Assembly: GCA_012845835.1 (NCBI GenBank)
Contig: JABAKD010000027.1
Location: 11,776,487 to 11,840,486 of the forward strand
Direction of reading: 5' to 3'
DNA from: Undaria pinnatifida
Lineage: Eukaryota; Sar; Phaeophyceae; Laminariales; Alariaceae
Length of the DNA stretch: 64,000 nucleotides
A model generated the notes under the pieces. That model saw nothing but the letters and a program-made list of their open reading frames with translations. It was not told the origin of the DNA and searched no databases. Positions 11,501-20,699 of this stretch are shown one piece after another. Both the position numbers and the translations under genes were made by a program. The number at the start of each line of letters is the position of its first letter. Position 1 is the first letter of the stretch.

Positions 11501-14500
11501 ATCATCATCATTGTCATCACCATCGATATCATCATGTTCTTTCTTATCATTGTCATTTTTATCGTCTTCATCATTTTCAATGTTGTCATCATTATCATCA
11601 TCATCATCACTGTTATCCTCATCAGCATCATGGTTATCATATCAACATGATTGTTATCATCGTCGGAATCGTACATATCATCATCACCATTGTCATCATC
11701 GTCATCATCATCACTGTTATCCTCATCATCATCATCATCATCATGATCATTATCATTATCATCATCATCACCATTGTCATCATCATCACCATTGTCATCA
11801 TCACAATCAACATCATCACCGTATTAATGTATCGCACGGTATCGCACGGTATCGCACGCTATCACACACACCCTCGCAGAGAACAAGCGGAGCGGGCAGC
11901 CGCGCACGACCGACGCATGCAGCGCTACGAGATGATCGGCAAACAGTGGGCGCAGTCGGGGGCGGGCAAGAAGCAGCACGACATCGACGTCGCCGAGGAG
12001 AAACGGATGCTGGCAGAGGCCGCCATCAAGGAGAAGGCGGACGAGGACCGAGAGATTGTGAGGAGAGTTGCCGTACATGATACCATGACAGTGTATACCA
12101 CCCTTCGACGCATGCTACGCATTCTTTTTCTCCAAACCAGGTTTTGGGAGGGAGAGTGTCTTAAGCTCCCAAATTGAGGAACCTCGGAAAATAAATAAAT
12201 AATTGGTGCACCTCCATCGTAGAGCCACTTTTCTCCTGACAAGGGGAGCGAATACAAAAACGAAATCGGGGGCTTTCGGAACACCTCTTCGAGAATTTTC
12301 CGCAGCAGCAGTAGTGTTGAGAATCAGCGTAAAAAGAAAGAGGGGGGGACTGGTTTGATCTGGTTACTGATTTATGTCGGTCGTTCCGTGATTAGTTAAG
12401 TCGTGATTGTTTTGATTGTTTGTGTGGTTTGTATGGCGTTTAGAATGCTGTAGTGTGCTATGCTAAAAGCTATATACTTCATAAAAATGGTCTGGCATGT
12501 TATATGTTATCGTGGTCATACTGAATGAAACCCATGCGATCTACGTGTGCACGTAAACGCATGCACTTTTTTTAATAGGTTTTATGATGGGCATCCCATA
12601 CAACTTTGTTTGAACGGCATTTAGCATACCATACTAAGCAAAACCCAGGCAGCCAAAATAATCAGATAATCAAACAGTCCCGGCCTTTGACCGCTCGTGT
12701 TTCGGTTGCTTTTTTTTTCGTTTTAGCTTTTTTCTTCCGAGGTTTCCCTGTTGTTTATAAATGCCCTCGTGTTATCATTTTTCACGAAATAGTGGGCATG
12801 TATGCATGCGCGAGTCGAACGGTCTCAGCTTTAGCACAGTCTCACAAACAAGCGATTTTGCAAGGTATTCCCACGGTAACCGCGAGAGGGGTAATCGACA
12901 ACAACAAACGTACTCTCAGGAAGCAGCCCCCCCGCCCCCTTCCCCCCCCCCCCCCCCCTCCCCCTGGCCACATCTATTTGTAACTCCTGAACAACATTTC
13001 CTGGCCAAGGTTACGGCAACATAGTACTTTAAATCATAGTATTATAAAATGTGTTTTTAACTAATGTTTTGAGCAGTATAATCAGTAGTATCGTAAATGG
13101 TATCGTAAATAGTATTACAAAAGAGTTACGTAAATAGGGTTATAAATATGGGTCGCAGGTACACGTAGCCGTTCCAGAAGTGTTGGATATCGTGTCTTGT
13201 TGTACTAAAAGTGGTCGTGGAGTCTCCGTAGGTTCTGGTGACAGAGGGGCGGGTAATCACGTTTCCCGCTGACAAGTAACCGCTGTCGACTCTCTGTTTT
13301 ACCTACGAAGCGTTTCTCGTTGCCTCGAGGCACTTCCATCGTCACCGTCGCTTGGTTCGTCGTCGAACCTTGTTCCAACTTGGCGTGTCCTCCACGCTAC
13401 GCAAGCCAAGAAAGAGAAGTTGTTGCAAGTCGCGAGTCGAACCTGGGTTACCCCAAACCCTCATATATAGTGTTATAAATATGGTTGTGAATGGCGAAAT
13501 CCCCCCTATTTTTGTTTCCGGGTCGGGTGGGTACCCCACTTTTCCCTCCTTTTGACTGCTATTAGCATCGAGTCTAGGCCACTCGCGCTTTGGCTCTGTA
13601 CCTCAATCAAGAACGAACTTAACTGAACCCTTTCAAACCTCGTACAGATCACAACCTATTAATAGATCATCCATACCCTGTCTCTGCCGTTAGATCACCG
13701 TGTAGATCACCTCTGTCCTGTGTCTGCCGTTAGATCACGATCTAGGTAGTCTACATCTTGTACTTGCCGTTAAATCACGATCTAGATAATCTCTATTCTG
13801 TGTCTGCCGTTAGATCACGATCTAGGCAGTCTATGTCTTGTATCTGCCGTTAGATCACGATCTAGATCATCTCCATCCTGTTTTTGCCGTAAGATCACGA
13901 TCTAGGTAGTCTATCTCTTGTATCTGCCGTTAGATCACGATCTAGATAATCTCTATCCTGTTTTTGCCGTTAGATGACAATCTAGGTAGTCTATCTCTTG
14001 TATCTGCTGTTATGCGATACTGTGAAGGATCTGCGAAGTTATAGATTACAGATCTAGCCAAGGAAACAATGTGCTAAATCACGCCGATCGTACGGCTTCC
14101 ACCCCAATAGACATGAATTAGACTGAGTTACCTAGATCCAGCAGGTGGGGATCCGTGATCTGTCCGACGTGTGAACCCTTCCTCCCACACTAATCCCAAG
14201 AAGTTGGTTCCCCTAAACGCGGGTATCGGTTCCAAAGGGGTTTAGAGCATGCTGTTGGCGCAGGCAGTGTAACAAAAAGCAACATGAATGCGGTGCAAAA
14301 GCGACCACAAAAAAACATGAGTAGTCGGAGCTGTCCTCCGATACGGAAGAAAAGTACGCACAAAGTTGCCCAAGTCCGCCTCACACACGGTTCTTGAGCA
14401 GGGTGCAGCTTACCCTTCATGCGACTCGCCGAACACCTCGCGGCGGTTCGCGCTTGCTTGGTTGCGCGCGATTCTTGCCTGTTCGGTGAAAAACCTGACG

Positions 14501-17321
14501 TGCTCCGTCCCGGTGTCACGTAGGGTTCTGAGGGTGTGAGAGTCTACGGCCACAACACTACGACAATGCATGAAATTTGTACACCTTTGCCATAGCCTTA
14601 CTTTTGGTCTCACTACAGTTTCAGTTTTTACGTTTCTTTTTCGACGTTCGTTTGTACTCATGTCCGCGTGACTTTATCTTTTTCCTCCCAGAGGGACAAA
14701 AAAACGCTGAGGCTGGACCGCGCCCGATGTCTCGAGGACAATCGCCGCCTAATCGACCAAAAAAGGGCCAGAAAAAAGGTAAGACACAAGGAAACAATAC
14801 ACCGGTGCTGCTCACGACTTGGCCCAGCTTCATCAAGGTGGCTGAGAGTCCACACTAGCGCCTCCTTGAGTCTTCTTTCCGATAAATACTACCAGTACAG
14901 TAGCCGTATTTACGAGGGACCGTGCTAGTCAGTACCTACGATAAACGCCAAAACCTATACATTCCCCATTTTTTTCTAGCTATATTAGTCACCAGATATT
15001 GAGTATTGAGCATTGATTACGATCTCCTCCCGTAAATATATAGGGCTATGAGTCGGCACGACTTCAATTGCCAACTAGTTATTTGTCGGACTAATAGTCG
15101 TTTCCCGCAGGTGCCGACTATCCAACTTATTGGGTTTCCATACTTGCGGAAGGGATTGCCGAATGCGGGATGCGTTTTTTCCTGTTTGAGCCGAGCCTCC
15201 TCGGCCGGCGAGACCCGACCTGACTTAAGTCGGCAAATGAGATGACCGTCAGTTGGCTTCACCAGCCGACTTGCGAACGAACTACGGTCAGACAGTCGGC
15301 TAACGGCAGCCACCGATTGGTTGCTAGTCGTGACAATCCTGCCGACTCACAGCTCTAGCAATAGCAGTAGCGATGGAGCCGTTCGTCACGGCTTGGGGGT
15401 TAGGGGCAGACGGTGTATGGACGTGCAAGGAGTAAAAAGGGCAGAGCAAGACGGCAGCAGGTGGTGGAGTACATCGGCCACAAGCCGGGAGCAGGTGCAG
15501 AAGGGAGTTGGGCCTCGTGCATACAGCAGCTGTTTTTTTTCCCCCTTTCTTGGTTTCCCTCGGATTATCTTTTGCTTCTTTCTTCTTCTACTTTTTTTTG
15601 GGGGATGTCTATGAGTAATCCACGCTGAAGCTCATGTTGCGCATACACAATGGAGGATGGTGATCGCAACAAAAATGATACCTGGTATACAAATGATAGA
15701 AAAGCTCTCTTCCAACGGGTTTTTTTTTCTTCTTTTTCGATTTTTTTGCTTTACCGTTGGCCTGAACGAACAAACGGATGGTCTTTTTCTGGCAGGTAGA
15801 AGAAGCCGAGGAAGCTAGATACGCTTCACAATTTCGTTTGGAGGGGGAGGCGTACATGGCGAAGGGGGTGGATCGGAAGAGGGACATCAAGCGAAAGCAG
15901 AGGGCGTACGCGCGCACGCTCAAGGACCAAGTGCGTTTTGATAGCCCGCACACAGTACACCTCGTGGCGAAAAAAACTCATTCCGCACTCGCACTCACAA
16001 GTAATTTATCCCCCAAACAAAACAAGGAATTTGACGGTTCAGATCGCATCTGGCGGGCTGGATCGGGTCAGTCAGGGTTACCCGACCCCGACCCGTGACA
16101 TTTTGAAAGCCTCCCGTGACCCGACGCGATCCGACCTACGATATTTCCAACACCCCCAGACCCACACCCATCTCGACCCGCGAGGGTTTTGAAAACTTCC
16201 TGGGTCCGACCCACGGGCCTGGTCACAACCCGTGAAAACACATCTGGAAACAACGTGGGCGCAGTCGTAAAGAGATTGAGAATTGATCCCTTTAGAGCCC
16301 CAAAATTCCTCCCTATACTAACTTCAAGTAAATTCGTCCCCCAAAGGGTTTCCAGCTGTGAAGGCGTTAAGGGTCCCACCTCCTGTTTCCGGGGACTATT
16401 GTACTGTTGCTTGGTGTTAGACACTAGATGTATGCTTCTGTACTGTGCGGGAGCGAAAGTGAGCGGTGCGATTTTTTTTTTTCAGGTCCTCGACTTTTTT
16501 GTGTGCGAAACAAAAACAAAACGTGGGCGTTTTCTTGAACCGAGGTGATGTGTAGCGGACAGACCCTGCCTCACGCACGAAAGAAGAAAACAAAAACGAC
16601 TTTTGACCAGGTGGGTATCAGGACAACCCGGGAGTTCGTTTTTTTCTGGCTCCGCCTTTTGCACGAAACATACGACACAAAATCCATATTTTGATGGTGA
16701 AACGTATATAGGACACGCGCCCTGTCCCACAGCATGTGTGGAGCCTGGCCCCAAATATATTTTAAGTTGGTATCGCGTAGTGCTGTGCAGCAATTGGGAA
16801 GGTCCCCCACCCACCCCCACCCCACCCCCACCACTACCACCACCACCACCACCACCACCACCACCACCACCACCACCACCACCACCACCACCACCACCAC
16901 CACCACCACCACCACCACCACCACCACCACCACCACCACCACCACCACCACCACCACCACCACCACCACCACCACCACCACCACAACCACCACCACCACC
17001 ACCACCACCACCACCACCACCACCACCACCACCACCACCACCACCACCACCACCACCACCACAACCACCACCACCACCACCACCACCACCACCACCACAA
17101 CGTGTTGTTCTGATAAGATGCGAGCGACGAAAGCTGCCCTAGCGGCGGTTCAGATGACCGTCCGGGAGCGCGAGATGAACGCCGGACTTTTGCGGCGGCT
17201 GCGGGAAGACCGAGGTCTGCAGGAAAAAATAAGGTGCGCTCTTCCTACGAGTGATACCGCGCTGCTACCGTAAAGGAATGATTTAGTTTGTTTTTCCAGC
17301 TCCGATCAACGTGCGGCATGA
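2549..17321 (+). CDS. TPH-like coiled-coil protein, probably flagellar/axonemal (10 exons)
   Basis: Exons: 2549-2619, 3749-4551, 5251-5402, 6641-6778, 9736-9884, 11880-12057, 14692-14778, 15796-15930, 17118-17233, 17300-17321 (about 616 aa). All phases join. Exon 1 (MNSSTRSELHRLLVKKLIAK...) ends in phase 2 at a GTGAGT donor and fits exon 2, whose acceptor follows TTCCCAG. Residues ~70-130 are Ser/Arg-rich, ~130-200 Gln-rich (CAG repeats at 4142-4345), and ~265-611 form near-continuous charged coiled coil with Arg/Glu/Lys heptads, for example EDKRLMREYQERLD and RRMQRYEMIGKQWAQ. That composition and the lack of catalytic motifs resemble trichohyalin/plectin-homology proteins of axonemes (CFAP45, CFAP53, CFAP210 and MNS1 classes). 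The subfamily is not resolved. The 3' end is the weakest part: the last intron is only 66 nt, and read-through to TAA at 17271-17273 is an alternative. The acceptor of exon 3 (AGAG|AGCACC) was chosen by phase. Confidence 0.8.
3010..3440. repeat. Imperfect ~120-bp tandem repeat in intron 1 of the TPH-like gene
   Basis: Units share the segments CTCTTGGCG, CCCGCACTGAACGTTA and TTACGGAAGYATAGGCTC. The clearest copies are at about 3205-3310 and 3325-3430, with a diverged partial copy near 3040-3080. No coding potential was recognised. Confidence 0.6.
3749..4551 (+). CDS. Exon 2 of the TPH-like gene, with poly-Gln encoding CAG tract
   Basis: The largest exon of the gene (803 nt, entered in phase 2, left in phase 1). 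It carries a conserved-looking start (MGTHVHPVNNVIQAEVDLF), a Ser/Arg/Pro-rich linker, and a Gln-rich stretch encoded by CAG/CAA and AAGCAGAAA repeats at 4142-4345. It ends with an acidic segment (GEDDDEKVFIPTSVTNEWLI) leading into the coiled coil. The mixed CAG/CAA codons suggest a real, length-variable polyQ region, since the frame stays open through its complex flanks as well. The donor is GAAG|GTAGCC. Confidence 0.78.
4806..4895. mobile_element. TTAA-MITE copy 1
   Basis: A ~90 bp element: TTGA then CCTCTTTAGAGCCCCC at the left end, a core with CCTCCCTATACTAAAT and TTGTCCCCAAAAACGG, and TTTCCAGTTGTAAAGGGG then TTAA at the right end. It is in intron 2 of the TPH-like gene. Confidence 0.7.
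5070..5170. repeat. Two-copy ~51-bp tandem duplication before exon 3
   Basis: The block with CTTCGAACATTCCACC and CATTTGACATGCATGATACT appears twice in tandem, at about 5068-5117 and 5118-5168. It ends roughly 80 nt upstream of the exon 3 acceptor, with a C/T-rich tract between them. Confidence 0.75.
5698..6085. repeat. GGGGTA hexamer (telomere-like) array in intron 3
   Basis: A tract of GGGGTA units mixed with GGGTTA, GGGATA and AAGGGGT variants. On the other strand it translates as Pro-Leu, Pro-Thr or Pro-Tyr repeats, which explains the long minus-strand open frames here. It is intronic (5403-6640). Confidence 0.9.
6300..6470. repeat. GGGTC foldback family, short copy
   Basis: Contains GATCGGGTCGGGTCAG, ACCCGTGAGATTGGAAATCC and TCGACCCTCGAGGTTTTGAAA, and ends at CACGGCCCGTGA. 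These are the same blocks that border the long pentamer arrays near 8 kb and 57 kb, but with no expansion. It lies in intron 3 of the TPH-like gene. Confidence 0.65.
7360..7560. repeat. GTGCACC dispersed repeat family, copy
   Basis: Blocks CGGAAAATAAATAAATAA, TTTTAAGCTCCCCAAATTG and GTGGTGCACCTCTATC are shared with copies at about 12130-12225, 17540-17990, 61090-61320 and 63035-63145. It is in intron 4 of the TPH-like gene. Confidence 0.55.
7945..8850. repeat. GGGTC foldback element with ~700-bp pentamer array
   Basis: Borders: GGGTCTTCACGGGTCATG on the left and CCGTGAAAAGCCCT on the right, which are inverted copies of GGGCTTTTCACGG. Inside are TCAGGAGG and TTTTCAAACCTCGC blocks and a nearly pure (GGGTC)n array from about 8044 to 8780. 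Five-base periodicity keeps all three plus frames open (Gly-Arg-Val-Gly-Ser repeats); these are not proteins. Intron 4 of the TPH-like gene. Confidence 0.88.
8851..9735. other. Remainder of intron 4, no gene recognised
   Basis: Unique-looking sequence with C-rich runs (about 9473-9482 and 9688-9704) that precede the exon 5 acceptor at 9735. No exon with consistent phase or recognisable protein was found. Confidence 0.4.
10495..11155. repeat. 11-12 bp minisatellite in intron 5
   Basis: Roughly 55 degenerate units of the form GATAGTCAACT or GATGGTCAGCT, spanning about 660 bp with few interruptions. AT-rich relative to its surroundings. No coding potential. Confidence 0.93.
11455..11828. repeat. 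ATC/CAT triplet array upstream of exon 6
   Basis: Interrupted ATC triplets (His/Ile/Ser runs on plus, Met-rich on minus) fill about 370 bp and end about 50 nt before the acceptor at 11879. A short GTATCGCACG tandem repeat (about 11828-11862) lies between them. Confidence 0.9.
12125..12230. repeat. GTGCACC dispersed repeat, uninterrupted reverse copy
   Basis: Carries GTGTCTTAAGCTCCCAAATT, CGGAAAATAAATAAATAATT and GGTGCACCTCCATCG. Its intact CTTAAG is one of the empty-site references for the TTAA element that interrupts the copy at 28.6-29.1 kb. Confidence 0.6.
12231..13630. other. Intron 6 of the TPH-like gene, no gene recognised
   Basis: About 1.4 kb of AT-rich, mostly unique sequence with a C-rich run (about 12929-12964). 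I saw no exon-like open stretch with flanking splice sites. Confidence 0.4.
13636..14020. repeat. 40-bp tandem repeat (GATCACGATCTAG satellite)
   Basis: About nine 40-bp units containing TGCCGTTAGATCACGATCTA. Two variants alternate (GGTAGTCTATCTCTTG and GATAATCTCTATCCTG), giving an 80-bp higher-order period. The sequence just after it (about 14020-14165) is related to 20545-20700, sharing GATCGTACGGC. Confidence 0.85.
14350..14585. repeat. Partial copy of the ~0.6 kb dispersed direct-repeat family
   Basis: Shares CACCCTTCATGCGACTCG, CCGAACACCTC and GACGTGCTCCGTCCCGG with the repeats at 18557-19140 and 22528-23110. A further fragment is at about 62366-62465. Confidence 0.7.
16050..16240. repeat. 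GGGTC foldback family, short copy
   Basis: Contains CTGGATCGGGTCAGTCAGG, ACCCGACCCCGACCCGTGA, GAGGGTTTTGAAAACTTCC and an end with AACCCGTGAAAA. No pentamer expansion. In intron 8 of the TPH-like gene. Confidence 0.65.
16283..16370. mobile_element. TTAA-MITE copy 2
   Basis: Left end TTGATCCCTTTAGAGCCCC, core CCTCCCTATACTAACTTCAA, right end TTTCCAGCTGTGAAGGCG then TTAA. In intron 8 of the TPH-like gene, next to a short GGGTC element. Confidence 0.7.
16838..17099. repeat. (CCA)n array immediately before exon 9
   Basis: About 260 bp of almost pure CCA with two CAA interruptions, ending 18 nt before the acceptor at 17117. It translates as poly-Pro, poly-Thr or poly-His on plus and poly-Val or poly-Trp on minus. 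These frames were rejected as coding. Confidence 0.95.
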
Positions 17322-17539
17322 GCTTCAACATCGAGCCACGCAAAAGCAAACGTTTCCCATGAAAGAAGATCCGCTTTTGTACTTTCTTTGCACATTTTCG
17401 GAAGAAGACCTATTATGTGTGCTTTCATGTTTTCCTTTGCACATTTTCGAAAGAACATCTACTTCATATTTTCTTTGCTTTTTTTTTCTCCAACCCGCTC
17501 GCTTGCTACTATTAATAATAGTGCAGTAATACTATTAGT

Positions 17540-17990
17540 AGTACTACTGCTAGTACGGTAGAGGTGCACCAAATATTTTTTTATTTTCCGGGGACGGCGA
17601 TAGAGGTGCACCAAATATTTTTATATTTTCCGAGGACGGCGATAGAGTTGCACCATTTTTTTTTTTTTTTTCCGAGGACGACGATAGAGGTGCACCATAT
17701 ATATATATTTTTTCCGAGGACTGCGGCAGAGGTACACCACTTTTTTTTCTGAGGTCTCCTCAATTTGGGAGCTTAAGACACTCTCCCAAAAAAACTGCCC
17801 TGATAAAAGTTAAAACTGCTATTAATACTACCGAACGAAAAAAATTCCCATGGCCTAGGTACACAACAAGATAGGTGCAAAAAAAAAATGACTCATTTCC
17901 CGACGATTTTGCCCAGGTTAAGGAGCCCCGTCATTCAGAAAACATTTCAGACGAAAAAAGGTATACCTTATAATAACTCTATCGTAGCAC
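17540..17990. repeat. GTGCACC dispersed repeat with 5x ~45-bp tandem expansion
   Basis: Five tandem units of GATAGAGGTGCACCA plus a T/A-rich stretch and TTTTCCGAGGAC lie at about 17552-17755. They are followed by the long form of the family: TTTGGGAGCTTAAGACAC, TCCCATGGCCTAGGTA, TTCCCGACGATTTTG and GGAGCCCCGTCATTC. The long copy is the uninterrupted reference for MITE insertions near 28.7, 28.9 and 52.9 kb. Confidence 0.75.
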
Positions 17991-18224
17991 GCGTCCACCC
18001 TCATTGCTCTGACACACCACCGCCTTGCCGGGGGACCCCCCACTATACTGCAAGTGACAAGGGCCACGCCAGGGGCGCGGCATTTTTTTATTCTGGGGCA
18101 TGAGGCTCCCCGCCTGATGAGCTCTACAGCTTCACCCAATCACCCGATAGCTGATCTGGAGGAAAAATTAAAACTTCTTCCTCTGGTGATCAATCTCTTG
18201 GTCTGCGAATACACCCCCAATCGT

Positions 18225-18350
18225 GCTTTTCTTTTTCTACAAACGCTTGAAATTCTGACGATTTTGGGCTAAGGAGCCCCCGTCGTTCGGAAACCGATTC
18301 GGCCGAAAAGTGCTGCCTCTGTCGTAGCATGTGTCTCGTCGCTGTTTCGG
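18225..18350. repeat. GTGCACC dispersed repeat, 3' fragment
   Basis: Shares GACGATTTTGGGCTAAGGAG, CCCCGTCGTTCGG and TGTCGTAGCATG with the 3' part of the copy at 17.9 kb. Uninterrupted at the points where other copies carry MITEs. Confidence 0.5.
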
Positions 18351-18556
18351 ACGCTAAACATGTACCAGAGGGTACCAGGTATCCCAAAGGGTTAACCAAC
18401 TATTTAGCCCAGGGTAAACCTTCTAACAGTAGTACACTAATGCGCGCACATTCCAACGTCTCTTCTTTTCTCGTCGCGTTTTCTTCGTTTGTCTTTTGAC
18501 CACTACCCTTCTTCCCCTCCCCCTCCCCCCCCCTCTCCTCCGCCTGCCCCCTCTCC

Positions 18557-19140
18557 CGCCCCCTTAAAATATGTATATAATAGTTGGCCTCGGTTGGCAC
18601 CGACGCTGTAAAACATTATACGCATGTTAGGGTTGGCGGTGGTTGGCAACGACGCTGCAAAACATGCCAATCAGTGCGTGAGCTAGGCAACCAGGGTACC
18701 GTTTTTTTGTCTTGTTTTGGCGGCCACCATGATGGTTATCGAGCTAGATCATATTTTGCGGGGTGGAGAACCCTAACTCCGCACGAAAGGGAATGGTCGC
18801 ACCACGTAGTGTGAATATGGTAAGGCACCCACGAGGCAGTTACATAGCGATACCTATTGCTGTCTCTGGAGTGGCCACACCAGAAAACGAAGTCACTCAT
18901 TGGCGCTGTCATCCATTAGCAAGAAAGTAGGCACAAGGTGCCAAAGCCCGTCTTACGAGCGGTTCTTGGAAGGATGCAGTTCACCCTTCATGCGACTTGC
19001 CGAACACCTCACGGTGCTTCGCGTTTAGTGCAAGCAATGTCTGCCTGGTTGGCGAAAACTCGACGTGCTCCGTCCCGGCATAGTAGGGATGCGAGGGTGT
19101 ATGGTCATACGACTACGGCCATGCACAAACTAAGTACCCC
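18557..19140 (+). repeat. ~0.6 kb direct repeat, left copy
   Basis: Nearly 0.6 kb shared in the same orientation with 22528-23110, with high visible identity through blocks such as AGTTGGCCTC, GGTTATCGAGCTAGATCATA and CGACTACGGCCATGCACAAA. Both copies are preceded by C-rich DNA. The pair could be LTRs of a non-autonomous element, but I found no clear TG...CA termini, primer-binding site or polypurine tract. Confidence 0.8.
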
Positions 19141-19144
19141 CTCC

Positions 19145-20060
19145 CCTCCCCCCCGCCCTGCCCCCTTCGCCCCCCCTTCCCAAAAAAGCCGGCGACTCCT
19201 CCAGAAAGAAACTGCGCGAACCCATGGCTCCTCTGCCGGCGGTTTCGGAGAGAGGAAGCAAACCTCGCTCTTGTGAGCTCCCCCCCCTTTCGCTAAAACG
19301 TGCAGCAGAAGCAGCAACAGCTCTTGCCTCCTGCAGGTGCTGGTGCTCTGTCGCATCGCTGCTTATCGTGTGTTGGGTGGGGGCGGGTGAAGACAAGGGA
19401 ACACACGCAAAGAGCAAAGACATCTATGATATGTCACTCTCTCGACCGCCAGCGGCATCAGCAGCAAGCAGCAGCAGCAGTAGGAGCAGCAGCAGGAGCA
19501 TGAGCAGCAGCAGCAACAACAGCTGCTGACAGCAGCAGCAGCAGTAGGAGCAGCAGCAGGAGCATGAGCAGCAGCAGCAACAACAACTGCTGACTCCCCC
19601 AAATGGCGGTGTTGTCTTATCGCGCCTTAAGCGCGGGCGGCCAAAGACGAGGAGACACGGAAAGCGCAGAGACAACCATGATGATGTACCGCTATGATTG
19701 TGTATTTACGGACATTTTCAGTATCCTTAGTATTGCCCAAACACGGTTCTTATATAATTACCCGAACGGCCCTTAGAGTATTTCTCAAACGGCTGCTTCA
19801 TCAGTTAGGCATTATGCGGGGGCGGGGGTTGGGGGGGGGTCGAGACGAATATAGCGCCTATGGTTGTGGTATACCATGCCATGCCATGCCATCATTCGCT
19901 CGTTAGCTCCGCCCGTCCGGTGAGCGGGGCGAATTGGCCCTCGCGCTGAAGACATTGTGAATGGTTATGATAGTGTGCTCCTGAGTACTACTTCAATCAC
20001 GTGATTAAGTAGCTTAGTGGGTAGCGCTAAAAAACCAACAGGCCCTTCGCCACAAGCTCT
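19145..20060. other. Intergenic, C-rich and AGC-repeat DNA
   Basis: Begins C-rich (to about 19180). Holds an AGC/CAG triplet block duplicated in tandem (about 19465-19525 and 19530-19592, each with AGGAGCAGCAGCAGGAGCAT), and a short CATGC repeat (about 19876-19892). Cys, Ser and Ala homopolymer frames come from the triplets. No gene recognised. Confidence 0.6.
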
Positions 20061-20199
20061 CGCACGCACTCAGTGTCCGGGACCCAGGACTCAAGCCCAA
20101 CACAGCGATTTGTGCTCCTCGATAATGCCGTAGTCACGCGTACTGCACTCGGTTTCTCGCCTGCAAGCGACAGGCCGCCCTACACAGCGACCTCTGAAC

Positions 20200-20380
20200 G
20201 ACGGCAGAGGACCATGCTCTTTTGTATTGTGCGCACGCGTAGAGCACCGCAAAGACCAAATACATGCTCTGTTTTTAGTGTGGTAGGCACACGTACAGCA
20301 CCACGATGGCACTGCGATGCTCTCTTCATTAGTGTTGTGGGAACGCATATAGCTCCCGGTGTCCCACCAGCAGGCCACAA
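20200..20380. repeat. ~57-bp imperfect tandem repeat
   Basis: Three units built on ATGCTCT, a TTAGTGTGGT-like core and CGYAYAGCACC, at about 20213-20265, 20266-20320 and 20321-20375. They account for the plus-strand open frame at 20073-20480, which I do not call a gene. Confidence 0.6.
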
Positions 20381-20699
20381 GCCATACGCAACGACTCCTG
20401 CACCACGACAGGATTATGCGCTCTCATTCCCGTTGTCACCGCACCCACGCTGTGGGGCAAGCTACTTGGAAGTAGAGTAGGAATAATCTTCACGCCTCAA
20501 CAGACATGATCTATAGATCATATAGATCATCTGCAGTAGATCCTGTATCTGCCGTAATAAATGTAGTGCAGGGTCTGCATGTCAAGAGTGCAAATCTAAC
20601 CCTGAAACCTTTGCTAGATCATGCAGATCGTACGGCGCCCACCCGGCAACATGAGCTAAATCATACATATATATCTCCTGAAATATCTAGATAATTAAG

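Noticed and set aside
16571-17273. Long poly-Pro, poly-Thr and poly-Val frames of 175-179 codons.
   Set aside because: Simple (CCA)n repeat. Only the part from 17118 on, in one frame, continues the coiled-coil protein.
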